Source of the DNA: Azolla pinnata | Lineage: Eukaryota > Streptophyta > Polypodiopsida > Salviniales > Salviniaceae | Direction: 5' to 3' | Length of the DNA: 48,787 nucleotides | Assembly (NCBI GenBank): GCA_037176905.1 | Contig: JBBBWG010030510.1 | Coordinates: 1 to 48,787 of the forward strand | Part shown: positions 23,030-34,500 of the stretch, piece by piece | Numbering within the stretch: the first letter of the stretch is position 1 | Layout: every line of letters begins with the position of its first letter | Notes under the pieces: generated by a model | Database searches by the model: none | What the model was told of the DNA's origin: nothing | What the model saw: the letters and a program-made list of their open reading frames with translations, nothing else | Position numbers and translations under genes: made by a program

Positions 23030-26000
23030 TCAATCTAATTTGACAGAAGCATAGATGGTCCTGACAAACCAGAAGCATGCAAAGAAGCCGATTGTGCCGG
23101 TGAGAACGAAGAAAGAATAGGAGATGATGATCATGTAGCCGAAATAGAGGATCCCGGAGACCACTTTGGTGATGTTCAGCTTCGTGAAGAAGTAGAAGAT
23201 CGAGTAGAGAAAGAGGTAGATTGCCGACGAGCCCGAGGTCATGTAGGCTCGCCACCACCAGTGATAATCTTCGCTGCAGAGCTGGAAGTAGCACAGCACG
23301 ATCGAGATCTCGGCGCACGTGATGAGCAAGATGACGAACACGATGAAGAGGAAGCCAAAGATGTAGTAGAACTGATGGAACCAGATCGAGGTGAGTATGA
23401 AGAAGAGCTCGATGAACACCGCCCCAAACGGCAAGATTCCTCCGATGAGGATCGAGAAGCCGGGGTGCATGTACCACAGCTGCTCGGGGATCTGCCGCGG
23501 AATCTTGTTCGTCCTCACCGGGTCCTCGATGGGCGTCTTCTTGAACCCAAAGTAGCTGCCGATGAAGACAAGAGGGAGCGAGATTCCAAACCACAAGAAC
23601 ACTAGGGCGAACAGGGTGCCGAATGGCACTGCGCCCGACGACTCTTCCCCCCATATAAGGCAATTCAGGACGAGGAAGATGCAGAAGATTATGCCGGGGA
23701 AGAAGAAGGCAGTCCTGAGGGTGTTCTTCTTCCAGTCGGTGCCTTTGAACATACGGAACAGCCTCGAGGATGAGTAGCCTGCAAAGACTCCCATGAATGC
23801 CCACAGCAGCAGCATGGCCGTCATCAGCGCGCCGCGATTCGCTGGCGACAGGAATCCCAGCAGCGCAAAGATCATTGTGATGATGGTCATTGCTAGGAAT
23901 TGAACCCCGGACCCGACGTACACGCAGAGGAGGCCTGCCTTCTCCGGGGCCCGGAAGACATCAGCATGCACAAGTTTCCACCCTGTCTCCTCCTGTGCCT
24001 CCTCCTGCGTCTCGAGCTGGTTGTACCTCGCTATGTCTTGATACAGAGTGCGCATCATTATCATCGCCACCATCCCCGACAAGAATAAGACTATCATCAG
24101 AGAGTTGATGATGGAGAACCAATGGATCTCGTTATCGGACATCAGCAGATAGGTGTCCCACCGAGAGGCCCATTTCACATTGCTTGACTGCATCACACCA
24201 CACAAACATAGACTTCCCAAGAATTCTTACAATAAGGTTTTAGATGTTCTGCGCACACGCCTTTGTGATGGTGCCAGATTTTGTTAGTCATAATCTGGTT
24301 CTGAATATGTGTGTGTAGTGTAGAACTTTTACCTGGAATTTCACATCATATGTGAAAAGTATTTCATCACTTTCGCTCACTTCTTGCGGCGTCTGTAAGT
24401 TTGCAGCAAACTGCTTGGTTGCTTCATTGCAAGTTGTGATCTGTGGATTCTCTGGTTGGAATGGCTTTTCATACTCATGCTTAACACTACAAAAACAAAG
24501 CGGGGTAGCTTGTTTTATATAATAGCAATGCCTACCTAAAATGAACATGTTTGCTGCACGTATGGAGAAAAAGCATAAGATGGCATGGAAAATCCATACC
24601 ATTGTTTAATTCAAGCTTTTTACCTGTATGGAGATACTTCAAAGCCCACAATCCTCGAAGTACCAGATTCGGCATCAAGATGATATAACACAGTGAAGTC
24701 AAGATGATTGTATAAATAATACTTTGCTTCACCTCCCTGATGTAAATGAAAAGTCAAGAGGTTTTCTATCATTTCTTTTTTGGGTACGGCCTTTAGATTT
24801 CCATGCTATCAATTCAATTTAGTTCAAACCTCTTGAGCCACAGCTTTGAAGCCTACAGGAAAACCATGTTCATATGATTTTACTGCGTTACCACCATCAT
24901 TCCTCTCCCGTACTTGTGCAACAGGTAGATTATCTAGAATCCTGTTAAATAAAGAGAACAAATCAATTGGACTTTAGAAAAAAAGAGTGTAGAACCAATG
25001 ACAGTTTCTAACCCACAAGCTTGTTCACATACATGTTCACTCGATAATCTTCATTAATCTTTTCTCGGAACTTGCTGGCTATATCTGGATCCAACTTATC
25101 GATCTTGCATGCAAAGTTGCAAATCTTGTCTTCTCTCATCTTAAACTGCCACATTCCGCCTCAATCTTGTGTTAGAGACTATTACAAATTTAAGAAAATC
25201 CTAAAAGCGCAGAGAGAGGGCATATTTCTACAGGAGAAAAAATTCAGCTGACATTTATCTGTATGACTTAACTTACCACATATGGAGAGTTCTCAATACG
25301 ATCTCCTCTCAAAACTTCTCCCAAGTTTTCTGCAGTATTCTCGATTTTCGGAGGCTGGCAATAACCAAGTGAATAGTACTCGTATGGTAATTGTGTCTGG
25401 ATTGATGTCAACTTGTTTACTTTTACTAGCAGCTCATCCCCCTGCAAACAAAATTAGGTTTAATACCTACTGCAATATACTTATAGACAGAGGCTTCATA
25501 AGAGACACATACATCATGTGGGAATCCCTCAAGATATGGATCTCTAATTTTATGTTTGACAAATAAACAAAAGAATCGTCCATTGCTATTAATGTTGACA
25601 GCAATTTTCTAACATACCATAGATGAATTCATAAAGCACAGGGAAAGCCCCACAATTTGAGTTTGAAAATTCACATCAGTTTACCTAGAAAGACCCTTTA
25701 GATCTAAATGCACAAACATAGTCACAGTTTTCCATATAAATAAAAATCAGACTTACTAGCAGCTCATCTCCCAGGCCCGTAATGAAAATATCCATCTAGA
25801 TCTAGATCTATCCATATTGTGTAGGCAACGAAAGAAAGAAACACACACCTTGTAGAATCATAACCTCGCTAATACTAGCATTAAACCTTGGCAATACATT
25901 CATGAAATGTTAAAAAATACGCCCCAAACACGTGTCTACTTCAAGAATTTTGTTAAATTCAAAATTTTCCTACCTTCTTACCTACCGAAGAAGAGATAGA

Positions 26001-26681
26001 ACATCTCAACTATGTCTATGACATCCACATTTGCAGCATGTTTTGCATTTGGAAATCTCTCTATATTATGGATCTGATCTACTCAACTTGGTAATCAATG
26101 AGAAAAGAGAGTGTTCTGGTTTTTGGGCAGAACCACAGAACCGTGTTTCTTGTTTAACACGCTAACCTTGTAAAAATTAGACTTTATTAGCTCTATATCT
26201 TGGCAAGATGAAAATAGAATTCAGATCCATAAAATCCATCAGCAGGATGTAGACTAGATTGGGGGAGATATCGAGCGGTTAGGGAAAGATAAAAGACATC
26301 AAGATGTAAATACAGGTAATTCGCCCCAGCTGAGGGGTTAGTGATCACTGGAGGAGAGAACCCGTGAACAAGCCGGTATATGAGGGTGAGCAGACACTCA
26401 AATCTACAAAACAATTCACACTGTGTTCATAAATTCCAAACGCAAGGTATATATATATCTGACGAAATCTATCATCCGATGGTGCGGAGACACGAGAGAG
26501 AATTCAGCGGCCGAGAGAAAATGCCACAAAGTGGGCGAGATGGGGGGGGGTTTGAGAGGAGACCGACCTGATTGAAATCCCGAGGAGCCACGCCAGGGAG
26601 GTAGAAGGAGGAAGAGGGGGAGCAAGAGAGCAGGGAGCAAAGGATGAAGAAGGAGAGGAAGCAGAGCTGGGGAGGAGCCAT
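23030..26681 (-). CDS. Transmembrane nine (TM9SF/TMN nonaspanin) protein (7 exons, 642 aa)
   Basis: Exons (minus strand) 26681-26568, 25441-25277, 25145-25033, 24941-24830, 24736-24624, 24486-24333, 24187-23030; phases agree at each join. Residues 1-25 are a signal peptide ([19 protein letters not shown]), followed by the family hallmark [11 protein letters not shown]. The lumenal domain (to about 270) contains [27 protein letters not shown] and [11 protein letters not shown]. Nine hydrophobic segments follow, starting in [19 protein letters not shown], with the conserved [37 protein letters not shown] and [19 protein letters not shown]. The protein ends VKLD, the KXD motif known in this family to bind COPI and keep it in the Golgi. 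Family members act in Golgi/endosome membrane sorting. Length is typical. Start: only ATG giving a signal peptide. Confidence 0.96.
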
Positions 26682-28000
26682 AGCCGAAGCTTCTCTTCTC
26701 TGTCTCGGTCGGTCGGTCGGTTCTCTGTCTCTCACTCTTCTGGCAGATCTAGAGGAGATGGAGACCCTTTTTTTACACTTCTTCCTTTTGCTTTCTTGCT
26801 TTCTCTCCGATGCATTGATGCAGGATTAAGAAAGGGATTAAGAAAGGGATTAAGAAACTGATTAGTTAGCTTAAGAAGAGATTAAGCATCTCTTCTTCTT
26901 CATACCAATGCTGCCCCTCATCCTCGTCTCGCTGCCTAATGATGAAACTTTACACATTTTCCCTTGCTTCTGTAGCCAAATCGAGATAGATCCCAGATAT
27001 AGAGCTCGAATCAGCCCCTCGCGTTACGCAACAACGCCTTGTGATTAAGTAACTGATTAGTTAACATAAGAAGAGATTAAGCATGTCCTCACAATTTTCT
27101 CCACAAGCCTCCTAGTTTGTCATGTTTGTCACATGCCATTGACAGGATTTGGGTTGATTTACCTCTGACGGTTCGATTGCCTCCTTGAGATTCTACCTCA
27201 TATGGGCTTGCACAGCGTCAATAGCATTCGGTTACCGTCGATTGAGCTTCCATCAATATCGTGTAGTGGGTTTTTTAGCTCATATGGGCATCCGCATTCA
27301 TAATAATTAATCTCTTTTGATTCAAGCATCGCTCAAGGCGAAAGAGCATAATCGAGGATCCTTGTTTCTAGCGCTTACCATAATAGATTGATCACTCCTG
27401 CGATCTAGCTCTTCATTGCTTTCCCTCTTACGAGCGATGCACGGGATTCAATATGCATGTTATGGGCCTTTCCATCTATTTTGATAAAGTTTTCTTTAAC
27501 ACGAGCAAGGTAAGGACGTTGAGATCCTCATTGAATATGGGATGGACCAGGGCTCCTCGCATCCTTGGTACGATGCTTTTCTGATTTCGTCGTACTAACT
27601 GATGAATGATCTTGATTTATATTAGATTTGACAGTAGGGTTGTGGTTATAATCCTTAAACAATGTTTGTTAATGACACTCAACCATCAAGCGCTATCAAC
27701 TAGTTTATAGTCATAAGTTTGACCATATGCACCCCTTGCTCTACCTTCTTCATGTTGCCCTAATTCCTCCTCAAATGACCACGAAGATCCTTTCTAAGTG
27801 GCTACGCCCAACATCGCTTCAACTGCATGCATACATCATCAATAATCTTTCATCAACTTTGATAAGTTTTCTTTCAATGCTGATTGTTTTTGAAAATGAA
27901 AGTACTTGGTGTGATCTCTTTGCCACCTTCTTGGTGCACATTGGAGAGTTTCATGGCCCTTGCTGATGCTAACAGATGAGGCATTATGCACTCTTTACCA
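26682..28000. other. TMN promoter and gene-free spacer
   Basis: The TMN promoter should lie in the first part. A 30-base direct repeat (GATTAGTTA..TAAGAAGAGATTAAGCAT) occurs at about 26859 and 27057, and GGATTAAGAAAG is repeated at 26824-26855. No coding sequence recognised. Confidence 0.5.
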
Positions 28001-28024
28001 TGACAACTTTTATGCAGTCGTCAT

Positions 28025-28065
28025 GAAAGAAAGATATATTTACGTCTTCTAAGACCAGAATTGGC
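28025..28065. repeat. 41-bp dispersed repeat, copy 1
   Basis: Matches 36420-36460 at 39 of 41 positions, same orientation. The core GTCTTCTAAGAC is a small inverted repeat. The partner lies inside the first intron of the cysteine oxidase gene. Confidence 0.8.
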
Positions 28066-29938
28066 ATGTAACATTTCATGGAATGCGAGCGATTAATCGG
28101 TCTTTGAGGACCTCTACCAAACCCTGAAAAGATCCAAACAGACATTCCACTGGTCCTAACTGAAATGACAAAATCAGGGCATTTCTGATCTTCTTTGACA
28201 TGAATGGATACAGTCATCCATGTTCTGAGATGAATAGAAGTATATCAATAAAGAAGAAGAAGCTATCCATGTTCCGCGAATATATGGAAGGGAACACCTA
28301 GAAGAAGACATTAAGAAATGGATATGAGCAGAGCAAAAACTACATCTTGGTTCTAAGGAAAAAATAAAGGGAGACAAAACCCAACTTTACTCTAGAATGT
28401 AAAGTAAAAAGGTTAACCCAATATATGGTTTTACAAGCTGAAATGCATTCACTCTCATAGCCTTGGAAGTTGATTGGCCAGTCCATTGCCTCAATGAGGT
28501 GCTTGGGAACTGCGGAAAACGTGGTCACTTCATGTCTTTTAAATGATATAAAAAAGCACCACAATTGTAACTTTGTTGCCACATTCACTAAGATTGTGGC
28601 AGTGTGATCTTTTCCCAAAGATCAAAAGTTTTTGTTTACTAGTTGATAGAGATCATGAAAGTGCAGCTCCTACAGCCACGAGGCTATGATCGTCACAGAT
28701 CACAAAACATGTTCATGATTCAGTTTATGTGAAAAAAAAAATGGGAAAGTTACCATGAATGTAGTCCGATCAGCAGAATACCTTGATCAGCAGAACTGCT
28801 CCAATCCTCTGACCCCTTAATCCACATGTACCCATAAGTCCTTGCTGAAGTCTAAGAACTTCAACACAAGAACTCTTGTGATTGTTGCCATGAAATAATC
28901 AATTGCAAAGATAACCATTACAATATATGGCCCACTTCCCAACTCTTTAAGCACAACAGTATTTCGACAGTTAATAGTTACTAAAACATGCCACTCTGCT
29001 TCCACAATAACTTCTACCGTTAAAATATTTGTTCACAATTTTCCTCATACATCCACAAAGCTAAATTCCTTGGAAAACAATTTTGCTGTATCGCACATTA
29101 TCTATTCATATAGAAACTATCTCTGCAAAACCAGCTTGAAAAAATCATAACAAAACAGTGCTTTGAATTTTGCCTCGGTGAAATCTGTCCAGAAATGCAC
29201 AAATATTGCAGAAAATGGCAAAGATTGTCGATAACATGAAGGAGATTCAGAGGATCTGAAAGATGGAAGATCTGTTGATAAAATGTCCAATGATCTATTT
29301 CGAATCCTCTCTAATTACAGAAAACGGGCAAAAGATAGAACAAATGTAGCAATTTCACTGCACAAATTTTGATCTTTTCTCATGTAAAATATATATGGAC
29401 AGCAAGCAAAATACTCTCATCCTTGGACTGAAAGATTATCGGCAGATCTACACTAAAACACAGTAAGAAACGAAACGAAACTTGTATTTAGACAATATGA
29501 ACAAAATGAATGCTAAATGCTCTTCTTCTTAATCCCAGAGTATGTGCTTGAGCTTACACAGAAAACAAATGTTATTGTCATGACAGGTTTGTTATGCATA
29601 TACAATCACGTGGGATGATTTTCCCTCATGAATAAAAGAGTGATGAAAGTTAAGACAAAACAAAAAGCAGCAATTACAGAAGCTTTCAAGATGAAGATTT
29701 GATTAGCACATTTTGACGCTCTCAGCTTTAGATCTGCATTTATGCTACAGATAATTGGATAAACAAAAAAGTGATGCATCAATTCTCTTGACTATAAATC
29801 TATACATACAATGGGGAGATTCAGAGAGCAAAAACGCCAAAAAAAAACATATATATTATCTCCCTTCCTCTCTAATTCTGCACTGTAAACTGCATAGATC
29901 CCGAAGAATGGAATGACAAGAATCTACCTTCCTCACGC
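28066..29938. other. Gene-free spacer before PRA1
   Basis: AT-rich, no recognisable frame on either strand. The last part should contain the PRA1 3' UTR. Confidence 0.5.
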
Positions 29939-30541
29939 CTAAACCGTATTAACAGGAGGCTGTACAGGAATCGATCCAATGAAAGGTATGAAGAATCCAG
30001 CGGACGAGCCGTCATCATCAAGGAAGAGGTCATCAGGAACACGAAAAGCCGCATGTATACCGATGATCACAGCTCCGATGACCGTGGCGGAGATGAGCAC
30101 AGATCCGACGTTGGTAAGGAAAATGACGACGATGGATAAGATGGACATGAGAACGAAGAGTTCGCGCTCGCTGAAGGTGCGGCCGAAGGCAGCAAAAGGC
30201 CCCGATCTGATGAGATACATGTAGGCCCAGGCCCCGAGCAGAGAGGCGAGGAAGAAGAAGGAGACGGGGTGGGAGACGAGGGTGAAGGCAACCATAACGG
30301 TGAGGACGATGAGGTAGTTGACTCTGAAGTAGGCCGCGTTCTTGCGGATCCGGCTAGTGGCTTCCGAGATGGAGTCGGGGCGGGAGAAGGAGCTGCGGTC
30401 GACGAGCTCCAGCCACGGCTTCCTCTGCGACAGAAGGTGTCGGGAGGCGTCCGAGACGCGGGCGAAGAAGAGCTTGGCAGCGGGAGTGGAGGCGATGGCG
30501 GCAGCGCCGCCTAAGCTCGTCTCCTGTGCGGAGGAGGCCAT
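29939..30541 (-). CDS. PRA1 family protein (prenylated Rab acceptor), single exon, 200 aa
   Basis: Small integral membrane protein of the ER/Golgi/endosomal system that binds prenylated Rab GTPases and helps vesicle traffic. The frame opens at ATG 30541 (MASSAQETSLGG) and stops TAG at 29939. After a polar N-terminus (1-60) comes the conserved block RIRKNAAYFRVNYLIVL and two long hydrophobic hairpins: VMVAFTLVSHPVSFFFLASL and LMSILSIVVIFLTNVGSVL with IGAVIIGIHAAF. The linker holds LIRSGPFAAFGRTFSERELF. The C-terminus has an acidic PDDLFLDDDG followed by a Pro/Val tail. Length and lack of introns fit the plant PRA1 family; the B subgroup is likely but not certain. A longer upstream frame exists, but its sequence is repeat-derived, so the internal ATG is chosen. 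Confidence 0.94.
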   Translation of the reverse strand: MASSAQETSLGGAAAIASTPAAKLFFARVSDASRHLLSQRKPWLELVDRSSFSRPDSISEATSRIRKNAAYFRVNYLIVLTVMVAFTLVSHPVSFFFLASLLGAWAYMYLIRSGPFAAFGRTFSERELFVLMSILSIVVIFLTNVGSVLISATVIGAVIIGIHAAFRVPDDLFLDDDGSSAGFFIPFIGSIPVQPPVNTV

Positions 30542-30733
30542 GGGGGGGATCGATCGGGAGCGCTGAGCGCTGCGGGCGGGGATCGATGGCGTACGTCTGC
30601 AGGCGAGCGTGCGTGGAGACGGAAGGGAAGGAATGGAAGGGAAGGGAAGGGAATTAGGGTTTCTGATCTGCGCAGAAAGAAGAGGAAGAGCAGCAAAGAG
30701 CAAGAAACAAAGACGACGACGTATTTGTCTCCC

Positions 30734-30844
30734 TATACGTACGCGTATCTGGATCCGTATACGTACGCGTATCTGGATCCGTATGCGTACGCGTATCTGG
30801 ATCCGTATGCGTATGCGTATCTGGATCCGTATACGTACGCGTAT
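30734..30844. repeat. 24-bp minisatellite, 4.6 copies, palindrome-rich
   Basis: Units start at 30734, 30758, 30782, 30806 and 30830 (last one partial). Each contains TACGTACGCGTA or a one-base variant followed by TCTGGATCCG. The unit is rich in self-complementary sixmers (TACGTA, ACGCGT, GGATCC). The array is 190-300 bases upstream of the PRA1 start codon. Confidence 0.95.
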
Positions 30845-30915
30845 TCGCCTCCCTCTGTTACACACACATACATGCGTTTTGTACGCTCCTTGGCCTCTAC
30901 GTCTTGGAATAACGC

Positions 30916-30936
30916 CTCTCTCTCTCTCTCTCTCTC
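30916..30936. repeat. (CT)n microsatellite
   Basis: About ten CT units. Confidence 0.9.
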
Positions 30937-31247
30937 ACGTATGTTTCGTCGTATTTCTACGTACTTCGGGCAACCCTGGGGAAGCTCATTGGCCGAAGTA
31001 CATACATACGTACCTACATACATGCATACGGCCGAAAACAAGCTGGTTCTTGTTCACGGCTACCCTAAACCCTGAAGAACACTGGCCCTATTGAGTTTGA
31101 ACTGAACCCAACCAACCAAGTCTTGGTTTAAAAAATACGCCCTCAGATGATGCACGAATTCGTTCGTGAGTATGTCTTGTAGAAACACTTATTTGTGTTG
31201 ATTCTTTGATGGAAGAGAGGAACCAGTGGCATGATTCGAACCTCGGG

Positions 31248-31248
<1 letters not shown>

Positions 31249-31292
<44 letters not shown>
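31249..31292. repeat. (CT)22 microsatellite
   Basis: Twenty-two perfect CT units. Confidence 0.97.
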
Positions 31293-31294
<2 letters not shown>

Positions 31295-31412
31295 ACACAG
31301 CTCGATGCCTTTCTTCCATTTTCAGCACTGTTTGCGTCGACCTCATGCCCCAACTCGGGGCCCAGAGTCGACAGTTTGTGCTGACAGAAGACAAGTGTGC
31401 GGAGTAGGAGCA

Positions 31413-31544
31413 GAGAAACCGACGAGATCTGAAGCTTCGGATCCGAAGGTGAGTGCACGAGTGTAAGGTCGAGAGGTTGAGAAATCGACGAGATCTAAAG
31501 CTTCGGATCTGAGAGGATGAGTGCAGGAGTGTCGGGTCGAGAGG
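31413..31544. repeat. 66-bp tandem duplication
   Basis: Two adjacent 66-base copies (31413-31478 and 31479-31544), each beginning GAGAAA(C/T)CGACGAGATCT and containing AAGCTTCGGATC and GGTCGAGAGG. They differ at about ten positions. Confidence 0.88.
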
Positions 31545-31748
31545 CCATGAACTTTGGTTGTTGGTGAAGGCAAGGAAACCTGACTTACCAATAAGGTAAG
31601 CTGATTACGCTCTCGTGTTCCGGAGGGCCTGAGGCCCAAAGGCAGTAGCCGGCCTTTTTCTTCGAACCCCCCCTAGCTTTCGCCCAAATGCTAATCCGAA
31701 GCATATATGGGGTTTTTATCTTTTTCTGAACGCGGGTTCAGTAGCAGC

Positions 31749-31800
31749 AAATGCCAGATTTCGCCGCTAATTCGACCGACAGCGGCGAAATCTGGCATTT
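31749..31800. repeat. Perfect 20-bp inverted repeat, 12-nt loop
   Basis: 31749-31768 (AAATGCCAGATTTCGCCGCT) is the exact reverse complement of 31781-31800. The loop is 12 bases. The stem does not extend further. It may be a short foldback transposon remnant or a transcribed hairpin. Confidence 0.95.
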
Positions 31801-31899
31801 CGTCTCAGTTACAACTTAGCTCCGTGTAAAAAAAATCAAATCAAAATGCAGAAGGCTTGATGAAGGGCATCTCTGCGAAGAAACAACAGGAAGAAAAAC

Positions 31900-31985
31900 A
31901 AACCCTAAAACCCTAAACCCTAAAACCCTAAACCCTAAAACCCTAAACCCTAAACCCTAAAACCCTAAACCCTAAACCCTAAACC
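31900..31985. repeat. Interstitial telomere repeat, about 11 CCCTAAA/CCCTAAAA units
   Basis: Runs of CCCTAAA alternate with CCCTAAAA. CCCTAAA is the complement of the standard plant telomere unit TTTAGGG. Orientation and purity suggest insertion at a repaired break or a long telo-box region. Confidence 0.95.
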
Positions 31986-34500
31986 TCAAGAAAATTTAGA
32001 GACATTGGAGAACATTTGGACCTCCAAAAAACCCTAGCTATGGCGTGCACACAGATCGACAGAGGACGCGCTTGAAGGAAGGAACGTCTAGCTCTCCGGA
32101 AGCCTCGTGATCTTTATCAACATCGCAGGTCCTTCTCTGCTTCTGACCTCCATGGCGTCCTCCTTTTACCCACTCACGGATACGCTGCTTTTGGAATCAG
32201 AGCCCGTGTCTGGTTTCTAAAATGTGGTTGCTGCTTTTGTTGTTGTTCTTCTTCTTCCAGGGGATGTCTTGGCGAGAAGATCAGCTTCTCTCTCACACAC
32301 ACAGCTCTTGCTTTCTTGCATTTTGGCGGCATGCCTGTGCGATCTGGCTCTCCGAGCTCAGAGGAGAGGGTGGTGGCATGCATATGAAAGACAGGTCATA
32401 GCCACTTCCTTTTGCTTGCTTGACATGGTTGATGGAGTCGGTATTAGGGCTTGCACACTCACAGCAAGCCATGAATTTGGTATTAGGGTTTTGAGCATGC
32501 CCATATATCATCCAGCGATTTGGGTCTTTTTGATATGCCCGGAGCATGTCACTGCTGATCCCCACATGTTTCTTGGCTTGGCATGATTGCCGAACTATCA
32601 GTCGATCGATCGATCGATCGATCATCAACAGCACTTTATACCCATTTCTTTGTGCATACAATCAGGTTTTGTTTTGTTCCGACTTGAGGAGATCTGATGA
32701 GATGTATCACTCCATTATGTGCTTGAGTTTCAACAACCCCTCGCATTCCTAAAGCTTTGATTGATTGCATCCCCCAAGTTTTTGACCTTTCATTGCATCG
32801 TGATACGCCCTTGCTCTCTGTGAAATGAGGCGATGGGTCACTTGAAGAAGGATGCCACATGGAACGCGCAGCAAGAGACATCAGAACTCCCGGTCTTTAG
32901 TAACTGCCTGATGAAGTTTAGACTCTTGCGAACAGAATATGCGCATAGCCCCTTCTCAGCCAGCTGCAACGCTGGATTGGCAAAACTCAGATGAGCATGG
33001 TGAAGATGTTTTCATATCATCATGTATGTGACTCACTCCGACTTAAAGACCCAACTTAAAGACCAACATGATGGTCCCCTAGTTGAGGAAAACGGTAAGC
33101 AACATTTTGAGTTTTAGTCATTTGATGTAAAATGATCATTAATGGACTATATATATATATAGTCAATTTGCTTGGTACTACAAACTTGATTCAGCTTGAA
33201 ACCAATGCAAATGGTTTCTCGTCAAATTTATTTCCTGGTAAGGTTCTCGATTCTACGCTAATTGCCTGTAAACAGTAAAGAGCTCTATACTATTAACCCT
33301 TAAATGTAATCTTTATATCCATTAGGAGTTTAATTCTACTCTTAAGGTGGAATTCGTCTCGAGAAAACTAGCCGTCTGCAAATCATTCACAAACTTGGAA
33401 ACTGGACATTTTGTTCACATTAATATTATTCATAACTCATCACACGAGTCCGTTGATTATTATTTTGCAATCAAGATAATACTGTTGTTTTTTAATTTAA
33501 CCAAAAGAAACTAAGGTATATGACAAATTTGATATACTTGGGGCAAAATAGTTCAATGCCATCTTTTATGGGCACTCCCTCTACTGACACATTGAGAACT
33601 GGTTCTAAAATCTACTAACCAGATACAAAACCCAAATTACAACAAGGGAAAAGTGGCTTTAAAGTCGCAAGCCTTTAGGTCAGCTAGATGTTCCCAGGCA
33701 GGACTTGTTTTGTACACATTGATGATTCATCGATTGTTTCCTGCAATTGATCTTCAAAATCATGGCTTGATCAACTTCTATCTTGATTTTCTTATTAAAG
33801 CATGTCTTTGCAGAGGCAGTATTGCCAATTATAAATTATAATGCAAATTCTTATTTTCTTATACATGGGGTACATACATGCACCTCAAAATTTCCCAAGC
33901 CTTTACTTCTGGCTGATCATGTGAAATATTAAGGTTCGAGCCCATCCAACCACAAACAACTTCAGTGCTAATTGTGAAGGATACAAAATGAAGGCTACAA
34001 AACACTATCCATTCTTGTGCAAGACAAACATATCAGAATTACAAACATTCAAGTTATGATGTAACACCACCACTATTTTACACACACTCCAACCTGAATC
34101 ACCTACATCCAGTGAAAGCAAAAATACACTTTTATTGAGGGTTCTCAAAGTATGTAAGTATACCTCCAAGGAATGATATTTGCAACAAGCCCATCCTCGA
34201 CTGTTGATTGACTTGAAAAAAAATATCACAAAAAACAAGTGTATGTACATCAGCTGTTGATAGCAGCCCAAGGAAATATATCCACCCTGTTCTAGATTTG
34301 AAGAGGTCGAAAGGAAGAAACATTCAACATGAATTTCTTCACCTAAGACGACCATATTCTAGCTAGTATCATATTTCCAATCGCCTGACTGTATCCTCAG
34401 GTTAAAACAGATTTCCATCATTTCTTCTTAAATGGATTCATCATTGAGATGTTCTTGTAGGAGAGGTAAATGTAAACAACAAACACTTTGCTGATTTTAT
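31986..34500. other. Gene-free spacer
   Basis: Holds a (CGAT)n run at 32602-32623 and a (TA)n run near 33151-33162. The plus-strand frame at 32224-32586 (120 codons) has a hydrophobic start but no recognisable family. Presumed 3' UTR of the cysteine oxidase gene at the right end. Confidence 0.5.

Noticed and set aside
22920-23804. 294-codon minus-strand frame, His/Leu/Arg-rich, over the last TMN exon
   Set aside because: Shadow in another frame of the strongly supported TM9 coding exon.
30609-31094. Long frames on both strands with RIRI.. or YTYAYLDP.. peptide repeats
   Set aside because: Translation of the 24-bp minisatellite; open in all phases because 24 is divisible by three. Not PRA1 coding sequence.
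31230-31245. GGTTCGAATC on the minus strand, like a tRNA B-box
   Set aside because: No A-box at the right distance (the position is occupied by the CT microsatellite) and no cloverleaf.
32224-32586. 120-codon plus-strand frame with hydrophobic N-terminus
   Set aside because: No domain, Cys/His/Ile mixture without pattern, alternative frames equally open; kept only as spacer.
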